Positions 1 through 7,354 of a DNA stretch of 15,862 bases are shown piece by piece. The notes beneath the pieces were generated by a model. It was not told where the DNA came from. It searched no databases and saw only the letters and a program-made list of their open reading frames with translations. Position 1 is the first letter of the stretch. Every line of letters starts with the position of its first letter. Source of the DNA: Kiritimatiellia bacterium (lineage in GTDB: Bacteria; Verrucomicrobiota; Kiritimatiellia; RFP12; UBA1067); assembly GCA_017521065.1 (NCBI GenBank), contig JAFXEA010000143.1, positions 1 to 15,862 on the forward strand, in the 5' to 3' direction. The translations under genes and the position numbers were made by a program.

Positions 1-1594
1 CCTTTGCGGTAAACTCACCGACCTTCACTCCATCAAACGCAAGCTCGTACGTGCCGGGGTGAAGCATCTCCACCATGAATATCTCCTGATTGAAACGTTC
101 TGTAATGGGATAATGCTTATCCGCAGACTTGTAGTCGGATGTCACAGGGAAAGGCAAGGCCTTTGGAGCATACGTGAACGCCACGCCATCCTCTCTAACA
201 TCGACACGGGGCACCACCACATTTAAACAGTCCGGAAGCTTCCTGCCTTTGGCGTCCTTGTGCCTCTTGCTGCTTGCGGCGAAGGCAACGCCGCTCTTCG
301 CATCAATCGCGACGCGCGCAACAAACGGATCAATGTGCATGGCATCAACCAGCAGCATGGCCGTCAAGAGGCCTTTAACCTTGGACGATGCATCCTTTGC
401 ATTCTTCACATAGCGTCCAGGATTGAACATGACGTCATCCATACTCTTCGGGTACGGGGTGAGACGGAGCAACTGTTTCGCCCCTAACGCAGCCCACGCC
501 TTGGAATCGACCGACGCATCCGCCCCATCGGAAAACACCAGGACACGATCAGGCTTGAATCCCCGGATGCCGTTCCTGTTCCCGCAATCCTCCAGCGCAG
601 CAGCAGTGACTTTCGCGTCCGAACCCGGATAGCGGGTGCACCAGAAAAGCTGCAGCCAGGGGGCGACCGAAGAATCCAACACCCGATTCCCTGTCAATAC
701 GGTGCATTCGCCGCCGACAAACCGCGGAACGCCACCGGCATTGCAGTTCTTCATGACAAAGTCACGCATGAGGTATCGACTCGGATACACGCCGCCGCCA
801 TGATTCCCCTCAGTCTCGTGAAACTCGACGTTCATGTGTCCGCAGGCCTTGAGTGACGCCGCCAGAAGCGCGTTCTCCTCGACCCGCGCCTTCAATTCGA
901 TGTCCCTGCCGCCGGTCAGAAAGCAGCACGGCGGCAAAGCGTTTGTGGATGCATGGTACAGAGGAGCCCACTCGTCCACCTTCGGCGTAAACCGCGGATC
1001 ACCATCATTGAATCCGATCTTGCGGACATTGAAATGCTTGGTCATCTGCCCGGTAAGAGGCATGATGCCGGCCAGATCCGTGGGCTTGCAGCCGTATTTC
1101 GCCAGCCATCTGTAGTCCAGTCCGACCATCGCCGTGAGATATCCGCCCCCCGAAATGCCGGTGACAAACACCTTCTTCGGATCGCCACCGTAGCGGGAGA
1201 TGTTCTTGAGCGTCCATGCAACCGCTGCCGCCGCATCGCTTACAGCCTGTGCAGGGGTGGCGTTGGTGAGCAATCTGTATCCACCGGAAATGAGAGCAAC
1301 GGGATCATCCTCACTTGCCTCCTCCGGCCATGAAAAAGACCCCTTGTTTCCCTTGACGATTCCGCCACCGTGAAAATGTATAACCGTGGCGAAGTTTGTA
1401 ACTCCGACCGGCAGTCTCATATCGAGCAGACATCTGCTCTGGGCGTACTCACCTTCCTGCGCAAGCGACTCTGGAGAACGGTACGGTATATTCCGCTCAA
1501 TCCTGTATTCCAGACCGAACAATGCCGATGCCGATATTACGGTTCCAAGAAGCGATACCTTCCTGAAATCAGAGGCTGCCGTCAACCAATTCAT
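1..1594 (-). CDS. Secreted alpha/beta-hydrolase (esterase) fused to a degenerate SGNH-like domain; 3' end outside window
   Basis: An open frame of 531 codons runs from ATG 1594 to the left edge without a stop, so the C-terminus is missing. AAAGG lies six bases before the ATG. Residues about 10-25 form a signal peptide (basic RK, then a hydrophobic run ending ASA). Residues 60-285 read as a BD-FAE-like alpha/beta-hydrolase: HGGG oxyanion loop at 75-78, nucleophile elbow GISGG with Ser148, Asp231 in GGRD, and His265 in GNHGG. Such enzymes usually remove acetyl or feruloyl groups from plant glycans; the substrate here is unknown. From about residue 295 the chain resembles GDSL/SGNH hydrolases (LQLFWCTRYPG, FKPDRVLVF, ELAFDGVKVGEFTAK near the edge). 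However, the GDS block reads TGN and the GxND block reads DGAD, so this half is probably inactive. It has its own promoter, separate from the upstream glycosidase gene. Esterase fold: confident. SGNH relationship: moderate. Confidence 0.85.
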   Translation of the reverse strand, partial: MNWLTAASDFRKVSLLGTVISASALFGLEYRIERNIPYRSPESLAQEGEYAQSRCLLDMRLPVGVTNFATVIHFHGGGIVKGNKGSFSWPEEASEDDPVALISGGYRLLTNATPAQAVSDAAAAVAWTLKNISRYGGDPKKVFVTGISGGGYLTAMVGLDYRWLAKYGCKPTDLAGIMPLTGQMTKHFNVRKIGFNDGDPRFTPKVDEWAPLYHASTNALPPCCFLTGGRDIELKARVEENALLAASLKACGHMNVEFHETEGNHGGGVYPSRYLMRDFVMKNCNAGGVPRFVGGECTVLTGNRVLDSSVAPWLQLFWCTRYPGSDAKVTAAALEDCGNRNGIRGFKPDRVLVFSDGADASVDSKAWAALGAKQLLRLTPYPKSMDDVMFNPGRYVKNAKDASSKVKGLLTAMLLVDAMHIDPFVARVAIDAKSGVAFAASSKRHKDAKGRKLPDCLNVVVPRVDVREDGVAFTYAPKALPFPVTSDYKSADKHYPITERFNQEIFMVEMLHPGTYELAFDGVKVGEFTAK

Positions 1595-1686
1595 AATTTG
1601 CCTTTCTCGTCAATTGTCAAAACATGGACAGACTGCATCTCATTCATTTGACTGATGAGAGGCAGCCTCGCTGTAATTGAGGGTAG

Positions 1687-1705
1687 ATTCCGGAATGACA
1701 TGTCA
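1687..1705. promoter_or_regulatory. Two overlapping 10-base perfect palindromes in the leader of the esterase gene
   Basis: ATTCCGGAAT (1687-1696) and TGACATGTCA (1696-1705) are both perfect palindromes and share one base. They lie about 30-50 bases downstream of the predicted transcription start and well upstream of the ATG. They could be an operator pair or fold in the RNA leader. No known factor is recognised, so the function is only suggested by symmetry and position. Confidence 0.3.
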
Positions 1706-1733
1706 CTTCACAGAGAAGAAAACAACCTCAAAT

Positions 1734-1761
1734 ACGGGTGTGTAGTATATACCATACCCGT
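1734..1761. promoter_or_regulatory. 28-base imperfect palindrome overlapping the esterase -10 box (putative operator)
   Basis: The arms ACGGGT (1734-1739) and ACCCGT (1756-1761) flank a centre of TATA. Ten of the 14 base pairs match across the dyad. The element covers the -10 hexamer and the predicted start site of the esterase promoter, where a bound repressor would block transcription. Size and symmetry fit a dimeric LacI- or GntR-type regulator. The two regulators in this window are candidates, but nothing links them to the site directly. Confidence 0.5.
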
Positions 1762-1772
1762 CAAAATTTCAA
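1744..1772 (-). promoter_or_regulatory. Sigma70-type promoter of the esterase gene
   Basis: On the minus strand TTGAAA (1767-1772) is followed after exactly 17 bases by TATACT (1744-1749), which is 5/6 to TATAAT. Transcription would start near 1737, giving a leader of about 140 bases before the ATG at 1594. This makes the esterase gene an independent unit within the locus. Confidence 0.6.
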
Positions 1773-1816
1773 AGCATATGCCACGTCAAAAGTGAGCTTC
1801 ACGCTCCCATTTCTCA

Positions 1817-3715
1817 TTACTTACCGCCTAACACACACATCTGCACGTCAAGCGGAGCGAGGAACATCTCCTTCGAACCGTGGCCATCGATATTGAGCGT
1901 GCACTTCTTCACGGAAGTCTCCAGCGTATTTATCACAAGAAGCCAATCCCTACCCTCGTGTCGCCATGTACGCACGTACACGCCGTCCGGAGCTCCGCCG
2001 ACGGCGGGTGCCTTTTCCGTGGAGAGGAATACATCGGTATAACGGGCGAACTCCCCGTAAACACGGCAGACCTCCGCCCAACGCGTTTCGAACGGCACAA
2101 CCTTCTGCTTCTTGCGAAGTCCGTTGTAGTTATAGGTGCACACGCCGTTGGCGCCCGCGACGGCACACTGCCATACCATGTTTCTGATCTCAGCTTCCGT
2201 AGGTGCCCGATGCTTGACACCCTTGAAAACCTGATAGGCGCTCCAGTCGAAGATCTGCGGAGCCTGCCATACGGCCTTGCCAAAGGTGTCGCGACGCGTG
2301 CTCAAGGTCCAATCGGCGACCATCGAAATCGGCTTGGGCTCCTTTCCGGCGACCGGATAAGGGTCTGTCCCCATCACATCGTAAGTTCCGGCGTACTGGT
2401 TGATTTTGCCGATCTGATAAAGCACCATGAACGCCGGATGGTCGGGATCGATGGCGCGCACATGGTCATAGCGGACCTGAAGCTTGTCGAGCCACTCCGG
2501 ACCGAGTTCGTCGTTGATGTACCAGGCGAGAATGGCAGGATGATCCTTGAACGTCTTGACGTGGTTGTCGACCCAATCGTATTCCGTCTTGTCATCGACG
2601 ATCTCTTTAGGGCAGGCCGGACGGCCAAGCAGAACATCCTTGATCGAATAGATTACCTTCTTCCCGGCGGCATGGAACCTGTCCAGCTGTTCGCGCGTCA
2701 TGTGTCGGTAGCACATCACGGTGTTGAACGGACTGTTTATGATATCCTCAAGCATCTGATCCGAATACCAGGATACATATATCGAAACAGGATAGAACGG
2801 CTTGCCCTCCACGAGAAGCCGGTTGGTCTTGTCGATGCGGACCTTCCAGTCAGGCATCTTTTCGACACGGTTGAACACAAGCTTCCGGCTTTCAAGCACC
2901 TTGCCATACACATCCGCGAGCTTCAGGGTTATTTCCGATCTGCCTGCCGGGAGCGTGGAAACATCGATTTTCGTCCGTGCAACGCCGCCGGCAATCTCTG
3001 CCGGAACAACACTGATCTTCGCCGAAGCGGAGGTATCCCGTTTCGTCAGTTTCGCCATCCATCCGCCGCCCGCATTCGGAATCTCGAACACCGCCTTGTA
3101 CCCTTTGGACGCGAACTCCTCCGCCGAGGCGAATAGCGCCGAGGAAAAAACCGCCTCTCCGTCGATAGCTGTATCTCGGTAGATGCTCGAAACAAGCGCA
3201 CCAAGAACCGGTCTCTCTTCCGGAATGCAGGAGATATCGTCGAACCATGCCGTACCCGTGCGACCGCGCGAAAGGTAAGGTGCGATTTCGCACTTCACGG
3301 CATTCGTGGGCACATCCACCGTGAACGATATCTTCTTCCACTCATCCACGGTTCCGCGCACACCATGCGCAGAACCGCTTCCGAGCCATTTCCCGTCAGC
3401 GGCGACGCTGCCGACCGATATCGTTGCGCCAGCGCCTTTGCCGTCCACATCCTTCGTGCGCACCCACGCACTGAAACGGTAGCGCTTGCCAGGTTCGACT
3501 TTCACGTCCTGGGTCGGAAACGTGTACGGATCTTTCTTCTTCACCGAGAACTTGAGCGCCGTCGATCCGTCACGCCCCTCTCCCTTGACGTATGAATACG
3601 TCTTTGAAGGCGCCTTCCAGTCAGCCGCCTTCCCGTCATCGGTAAGATTCTCGAATCCGGGATTGAGAATCATATTCGCCGTTGCCAGTAAAACTCCAAC
3701 AGTCATTGTCGCCAT
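1817..3715 (-). CDS. Secreted putative glycoside hydrolase: N-terminal carbohydrate-binding-like domain plus TIM-barrel-like catalytic region
   Basis: 632 aa. An in-frame TAG four codons upstream fixes the start region, so the export signal is unusually short and lacks basic residues (about 1-14). Residues 16-165 resemble a CBM4/9-type galactose-binding-like sandwich, beginning with NPGFE and ending with WFDDIS. Residues 185-285 look like another beta-domain. Residues 290-560 resemble a clan-A-type barrel: FYPVSIYVSW, then WYINDE with candidate acid/base Glu403, then MGTDPYP (448-454). At the strand where clan A carries its nucleophile the sequence reads WQAPQIFDW, with Gln rather than an obvious Glu. 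The last 60 residues form a small beta-domain. It follows the GH43 gene after 167 bases with no terminator visible, so the two are probably co-transcribed. The exact GH family and substrate are not recognised. A weak GAGAGGA ribosome-binding site lies rather far upstream. Confidence 0.8.
   Translation of the reverse strand: MATMTVGVLLATANMILNPGFENLTDDGKAADWKAPSKTYSYVKGEGRDGSTALKFSVKKKDPYTFPTQDVKVEPGKRYRFSAWVRTKDVDGKGAGATISVGSVAADGKWLGSGSAHGVRGTVDEWKKISFTVDVPTNAVKCEIAPYLSRGRTGTAWFDDISCIPEERPVLGALVSSIYRDTAIDGEAVFSSALFASAEEFASKGYKAVFEIPNAGGGWMAKLTKRDTSASAKISVVPAEIAGGVARTKIDVSTLPAGRSEITLKLADVYGKVLESRKLVFNRVEKMPDWKVRIDKTNRLLVEGKPFYPVSIYVSWYSDQMLEDIINSPFNTVMCYRHMTREQLDRFHAAGKKVIYSIKDVLLGRPACPKEIVDDKTEYDWVDNHVKTFKDHPAILAWYINDELGPEWLDKLQVRYDHVRAIDPDHPAFMVLYQIGKINQYAGTYDVMGTDPYPVAGKEPKPISMVADWTLSTRRDTFGKAVWQAPQIFDWSAYQVFKGVKHRAPTEAEIRNMVWQCAVAGANGVCTYNYNGLRKKQKVVPFETRWAEVCRVYGEFARYTDVFLSTEKAPAVGGAPDGVYVRTWRHEGRDWLLVINTLETSVKKCTLNIDGHGSKEMFLAPLDVQMCVLGGK
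2356..2375 (+). repeat. Copy 1 of a short repeated motif (GGGTCTGTCCC core)
   Basis: This copy lies inside the glycosidase gene, where the minus strand encodes MGTDPYP. AAGGGTCTGTCCCCATC here is identical to 14229-14245. Its first 16 bases (GATAAGGGTCTGTCCC) are identical to 8177-8192. Confidence 0.6.
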
Positions 3716-3746
3716 TGCTGTTTTCTATCCTCTCTTGTTTCGTTTG

Positions 3747-3781
3747 GACACCCGCCAACCGCTAATCACTTGCCTATAACC
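3747..3781 (-). repeat. Degenerate 7-base periodic block 1 in the GH43-glycosidase spacer
   Basis: Read on the minus strand, this stretch divides into five consecutive 7-mers, each starting with G and mostly GG (for example GGTTATA, GGCAAGT, GGTTGGC). The sequence ATTAGCGGTT in it recurs at the GH43 stop codon near 3878-3887. Part of the family of 7-base arrays seen in this operon's spacers, but more degenerate. Confidence 0.35.
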
Positions 3782-3812
3782 TTCATGTTGTTTTAAGCCC
3801 TCACAGCCCTAA

Positions 3813-3825
3813 TGCAGAATCTGCA
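3813..3825. promoter_or_regulatory. 13-base palindrome TGCAGA-A-TCTGCA
   Basis: A perfect inverted repeat with a single central base lies in the 167-base spacer between the GH43 gene and the following glycosidase gene. The loop is too small for a terminator and no T-tract follows. A protein-binding site is possible, but no consensus is recognised. Confidence 0.3.
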
Positions 3826-3857
3826 AACCGTTTTCCACATTCCCCACTCCCTACACC
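3823..3857 (-). repeat. Degenerate 7-base periodic block 2 in the GH43-glycosidase spacer
   Basis: Five consecutive 7-mers on the minus strand each begin with GG (GGTGTAG, GGAGTGG, GGAATGT, GGAAAAC, GGTTTGC). The period is clear, but the units share little beyond the leading GG. Confidence 0.35.
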
Positions 3858-3882
3858 TTCTACACGGCTTGACCATGAACCG

Positions 3883-4884
3883 CTAATTGCCAACTGCTCT
3901 CGGATCAACAACATCCTTCCAGATCACCTTGATCTTGCCGCCCTTGGTGAATGTGACCGGCACCCACGCGTAGCGTCCATCTACGGCGTTCTTAGGACAC
4001 CACATGTCGAACATCGCGATATAGTCGTCATCCGCAACCTTCAGTATGAACGTGGACTGGCAGCCCCACGTCCGTTCCGGGCCGAGCCCGTTGGCGGGGT
4101 TTACACGTACGCACGGATTTTCAAGACGCTCCCACGGACCCATGATCGACCGCGCACGGTAGGAACGCGCAGGATTTGACATCCATCCGGTGCATCCCGA
4201 ACCGATGAGGAAATACCATCCGTCCTTGAAACAGATTGCCGGAGCTTCTGTTTTGTCTCCGTCTGCCATGACCGACTCTGTCTTGGTGTGCGACAGATAA
4301 TCGTCGGAAAGACGGATGATGCGCATCGTCTTGTTGTGGTTCGACGAGAAGAAATGGTACGCAGCACCATCGTTGTCCACAAACACGGTCTGGTCGCGGC
4401 TTTCATAACCGTTGGGCTGAAGCGACTTCAAGAACCTGTAAGGCCCCGTCACTTTATCCGCAACAGCGATGCCGACACGCGCAGTCTTGTATCCCTTCCC
4501 CTTCAGCTCAAGATGGAAGTACATCACGTACTTGCCAGTCTTGGCGTTGCGGATGACCTTTGGACGTTCGATTATGCAGCCGGACTCAATGTCGTGACCG
4601 ACCTCGTTTGTTACCGAAAGCGCGACACCGCAGTCTGTCCAGTCCACAAGATTCTTCGACGAATAGCAATGGACGCCCACATAGGCGCGGTTGCCGAAAT
4701 CACCGTAGATCTTGTGTTCACCGAACCAGTACCATTCGTCGCCGTCCTTGAGAACGCCGCCGCCGTGCGCATTGATGTGATGCCCCTTGTCGTCGAACCA
4801 CAGTCCACAGTTCATATTCCCGCCAAACGCCGCCTTCGCTGCAACCACGCAGACGCACACCATCAATGCAAATAAACTCTTCAC
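3883..4884 (-). CDS. GH43 glycoside hydrolase, residue pattern of subfamily 24 (putative exo-beta-1,3-galactanase)
   Basis: 333 aa, one five-bladed beta-propeller domain after a signal peptide (about 1-20). Translation starts at GTG 4884 with AGGAG five bases before it; the next ATG would cut off the signal sequence. Diagnostic pieces are AHGGG (39-43), WYWFGEHK (51-58), ERPKV with Glu106, SRDQT (162-166), TEAPAI with Glu213, and WGCQST with Gln276. In characterised GH43_24 exo-beta-1,3-galactanases a pKa-modulating Glu, a catalytic-acid Glu and a Gln take these roles, and the usual GH43 base Asp is absent. The same arrangement appears here. The enzyme would release galactose from beta-1,3-galactan backbones of type II arabinogalactan. 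It has no added CBM. It sits 41 bases after the beta-helix gene, in the operon led by a GntR/LacI-like regulator. GH43 fold is near certain; the subfamily and substrate are inferred from motifs. Confidence 0.88.
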   Translation of the reverse strand: MKSLFALMVCVCVVAAKAAFGGNMNCGLWFDDKGHHINAHGGGVLKDGDEWYWFGEHKIYGDFGNRAYVGVHCYSSKNLVDWTDCGVALSVTNEVGHDIESGCIIERPKVIRNAKTGKYVMYFHLELKGKGYKTARVGIAVADKVTGPYRFLKSLQPNGYESRDQTVFVDNDGAAYHFFSSNHNKTMRIIRLSDDYLSHTKTESVMADGDKTEAPAICFKDGWYFLIGSGCTGWMSNPARSYRARSIMGPWERLENPCVRVNPANGLGPERTWGCQSTFILKVADDDYIAMFDMWCPKNAVDGRYAWVPVTFTKGGKIKVIWKDVVDPRAVGN

Positions 4885-4925
4885 TTTAACTCCTAACTCT
4901 TAACTTACAACTTATAACTCTTAAC
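4885..4925 (-). repeat. Spacer made wholly of 7-base tandem units (consensus GTTARRA)
   Basis: The 41-base spacer between the beta-helix stop codon and the GH43 GTG divides exactly into five 7-mers and one 6-mer, all beginning GTT (GTTAAGA twice, plus GTTATAA, GTTGTAA, GTTAGGA, GTTAAA). The GTTAGGA-GTT unit supplies the AGGAG ribosome-binding site. The rhythm continues into the first GH43 codons. Confidence 0.7.
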
Positions 4926-7307
4926 TTACCTCAACACCATCACCGTACCGACCCTCGGCGTACCGACGATCGCAAACCATCCGCCGTTCCAGAGTTCGGA
5001 AGACGGAGCCATTTCTACAGTCTCAATGTATGGCGAAGCGGAATCCGGAGCCGTAATTGAAGCAACGCACGTCCATCCGCCGTTGACCGAATCGGTGCAG
5101 CGGTAAACCTTCACATGGCGAACATCTTCAATCTCCGCAAGTGCCGGATCGTAGTGGAACTTCAGCTTGAGCGTCGAGAAGTTCTGCTTATGCGAATCGG
5201 CAAGATTCTCGTCATCAACTTCCGGAGTCGCCGTCTCGTTGAAATATCCGATACGCCAAACTGCCGAATGATGAATTCCCTTTCCTGTCGGCAACCCGGC
5301 AGGGATGTCATCGCGATCAACCGCATACAGTTCAGAGAACACGTAGGTACCTGTCTTATCCATTGTGTTTTTATCAAAATCATAACGGAATGAATTGACA
5401 AGTCTCGGAATAGATAATGTGGGATAATCTCCAATCGTGGCATGAGCTTTAGTTGCACGATGAAGGCTGCGCGGCATAAGAAGGCGCCCTTTGTTCGTTG
5501 CATACCAACCATTTGTTCCGCACCCATTTTTACCGTAATTCTGATTAACGCAAACTCCGGCACGAGAGAAATCAAGGTCTCTATTTATCCCCATTCCGTC
5601 TGCGGTGATTTTTCCGTAGAGATAGAGACCGCCCCAGGCATCTCTACCGATGGACTGATAATCTCGCATCATTACTGTCGGATTGTCGAAACCAACAAAA
5701 CCGTATCCAGAAACGGAACCTGAAGAAGAATCAGCATCCACGCCAACTGTCAAAGGGGTAGATGGACATTCTGCAAGAGAAGCCAAATACATCTTACCTC
5801 CTCTCATCACGCAACGACCATACGAACCTGATGTACGCCCGAACAAGACATTCTGAACATTAGTGATTGTACCCGAATCAGACAATACAAGTGTTCCATC
5901 CTGTCCCTCAATGCCTCGTATTGCACCGATTACCACATTAGTCGCTGAAACGATGCCATTACCTGATACTGTTAAAACACCTTTTTTATAAGATTCTGTT
6001 CCAACTCTCAACTCTCCCTCAACATTCAACTCTGCATTTCCTGAAACTGATATTTCACCTGTAGACGGATTATAGCAACCTCCAATGGTATACACATTAG
6101 TGAAACTGGCTGGTATTGACAACTTTGCCGTACCGTCAAGTTCTATTCGCCCGGTCGACATATATTTATTTCCCAACCTAATTTCTTTACCCATCACCAT
6201 ATCAGTTGTTCCATTCAACCGAAAAACACCAAGTGCGCGATTATTGTTACCTAAAATAATATTTACCGGATATGATATCATGGAATGGTCAACAATTTCA
6301 ACACATCCGGTGGAATCAAGACCTCCAGCCACTATCAGTTCGCCTGAATGCTCAATTGCACTATTCCCCCTTAACACAATTTTTGCATCTACATACTGTG
6401 CATTACATATATTCAGAGATGATACTGTGATTTTAGCATTGTCAGACATCTCAATGGCAGCTTTTACTTTAGTAGAATTTCCTAATTTGAGAGTTGCATT
6501 GGATCGACCGAAAGTACTCGACCCGCTCATCTCCAAGATTCCTTTCGCACTTCCTCCTATTGTTATGTTTTTGGAAGTTTTAAAAGTTGAATTTTCAGTC
6601 AAAACCAACCTGCCGCTTCCATTAGACTGGATACCACGCCCAATGTAAAGAGTGCCATTTTCTGCACAAACGACCTCTCCCGCATTAGTCATGCACGCAG
6701 GAGATCTACCACCAATGTAAAATGCGTACTGATCAGCCTTTTGAACTTCAAGTTTAGCGCCCTTATGATTGTAAAATACGGCACTTGGATTAACCCCCTT
6801 CCACATACCCAAGTGAAAATTGCGAGAAACAACTACTGAGCCGAAATTTTCAAACAACGCTTTTCTAAACTCCGTTCCGGTTCCATTATCATAAGTCTCA
6901 GAGTCATCACTTACAGACATAATAAGCTGCCGTAAAACCATATTACCCTTGTTAGTGACTACTCCGTCAGCTCCATTATTGGCACCAACAATCATATACT
7001 GCTTATTGTCACCAACAACTTTCACTTGGCCACCTTCTTCAACAACAAGACGACCGACTCCAGATACATTACCGATATAAATAGGACATTCCCCTGTACC
7101 ATCAATATTCCACGTTGCACCGTTTTTGACAGTAACAAGTGCATCCGAAGCTGTTCCGCCATCCTCTGCATTCGTATGCCCGATGTACACGTTGCCTTCC
7201 GTGGATTCAGACTCAGTGAATGTCTTGTTGTTGTAGTACACATCGGCAAAGACCGATGCCGACAACATAACAGCCCACGCCATTATCGCTATTTTCTTTT
7301 CTTTCAT
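4926..7307 (-). CDS. Large secreted right-handed beta-helix (passenger-like) repeat protein
   Basis: 793 aa. The start has a strong ribosome-binding site (AGGAG, seven bases before ATG). Residues 1-21 are a clear signal peptide ending SVFA. Residues 230-510 hold about ten to eleven imperfect repeats of 20-33 residues of the type G-x-[LIV]-x-[LVM]-[SDT]-[GDN]-[NSG] ... [IV]-x-[IVL]-G, for example GVLTVSGNG followed by NVVIG. This is typical of right-handed beta-helices such as autotransporter passengers. Residues 30-225 look like less regular turns. The last 190 residues form a different domain ending GTPRVGTVMVLR, with no recognisable outer-membrane barrel or sortase signal. The repeat-coding part (about 5800-7000) is visibly richer in A+T than the flanking genes. 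The gene lies between a sugar-responsive-type regulator and a GH43 gene, so a surface glycan-binding or adhesive role is possible. No specific family is recognised. Confidence 0.8.
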   Translation of the reverse strand: MKEKKIAIMAWAVMLSASVFADVYYNNKTFTESESTEGNVYIGHTNAEDGGTASDALVTVKNGATWNIDGTGECPIYIGNVSGVGRLVVEEGGQVKVVGDNKQYMIVGANNGADGVVTNKGNMVLRQLIMSVSDDSETYDNGTGTEFRKALFENFGSVVVSRNFHLGMWKGVNPSAVFYNHKGAKLEVQKADQYAFYIGGRSPACMTNAGEVVCAENGTLYIGRGIQSNGSGRLVLTENSTFKTSKNITIGGSAKGILEMSGSSTFGRSNATLKLGNSTKVKAAIEMSDNAKITVSSLNICNAQYVDAKIVLRGNSAIEHSGELIVAGGLDSTGCVEIVDHSMISYPVNIILGNNNRALGVFRLNGTTDMVMGKEIRLGNKYMSTGRIELDGTAKLSIPASFTNVYTIGGCYNPSTGEISVSGNAELNVEGELRVGTESYKKGVLTVSGNGIVSATNVVIGAIRGIEGQDGTLVLSDSGTITNVQNVLFGRTSGSYGRCVMRGGKMYLASLAECPSTPLTVGVDADSSSGSVSGYGFVGFDNPTVMMRDYQSIGRDAWGGLYLYGKITADGMGINRDLDFSRAGVCVNQNYGKNGCGTNGWYATNKGRLLMPRSLHRATKAHATIGDYPTLSIPRLVNSFRYDFDKNTMDKTGTYVFSELYAVDRDDIPAGLPTGKGIHHSAVWRIGYFNETATPEVDDENLADSHKQNFSTLKLKFHYDPALAEIEDVRHVKVYRCTDSVNGGWTCVASITAPDSASPYIETVEMAPSSELWNGGWFAIVGTPRVGTVMVLR

Positions 7308-7354
7308 GGTTTTTCTCCTTTTCTCTAAACTCTAAACTCTTTACTCCAAACTCC
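7308..7354 (-). repeat. Spacer with five 7-base tandem units (consensus RGAGTTT)
   Basis: Immediately after the regulator's TGA the minus strand reads five 7-mers (GGAGTTT, GGAGTAA, AGAGTTT twice, AGAGAAA), then the AGGAG ribosome-binding site and the ATG of the beta-helix gene. The units match those of the next spacer in the operon (AGAGTTA, GGAGTTA) apart from the last base. Confidence 0.7.

Noticed and set aside
1659..1669. GAGGC-A-GCCTC as a terminator
   Set aside because: The single-base loop cannot form a stable hairpin and there is no T-run. It is in the leader of the esterase gene, not after a gene.
1880..3136. A 418-codon open frame on the plus strand opposite the glycosidase gene
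   Set aside because: It is a shadow of the minus-strand gene: no ribosome-binding site, signal or domain is seen, and the minus-strand protein has recognisable domains throughout.
4885..4925. 7-base units as a CRISPR-like or phase-variable coding repeat
   Set aside because: The units are too short and lack spacers for CRISPR, and they lie outside the coding frame; a spacer or translation-related role fits better.
6085..6648. A 187-codon plus-strand frame opposite the beta-helix gene
   Set aside because: It lies wholly within the repeat-coding part of a clear minus-strand gene, and the predicted protein shows no domain.
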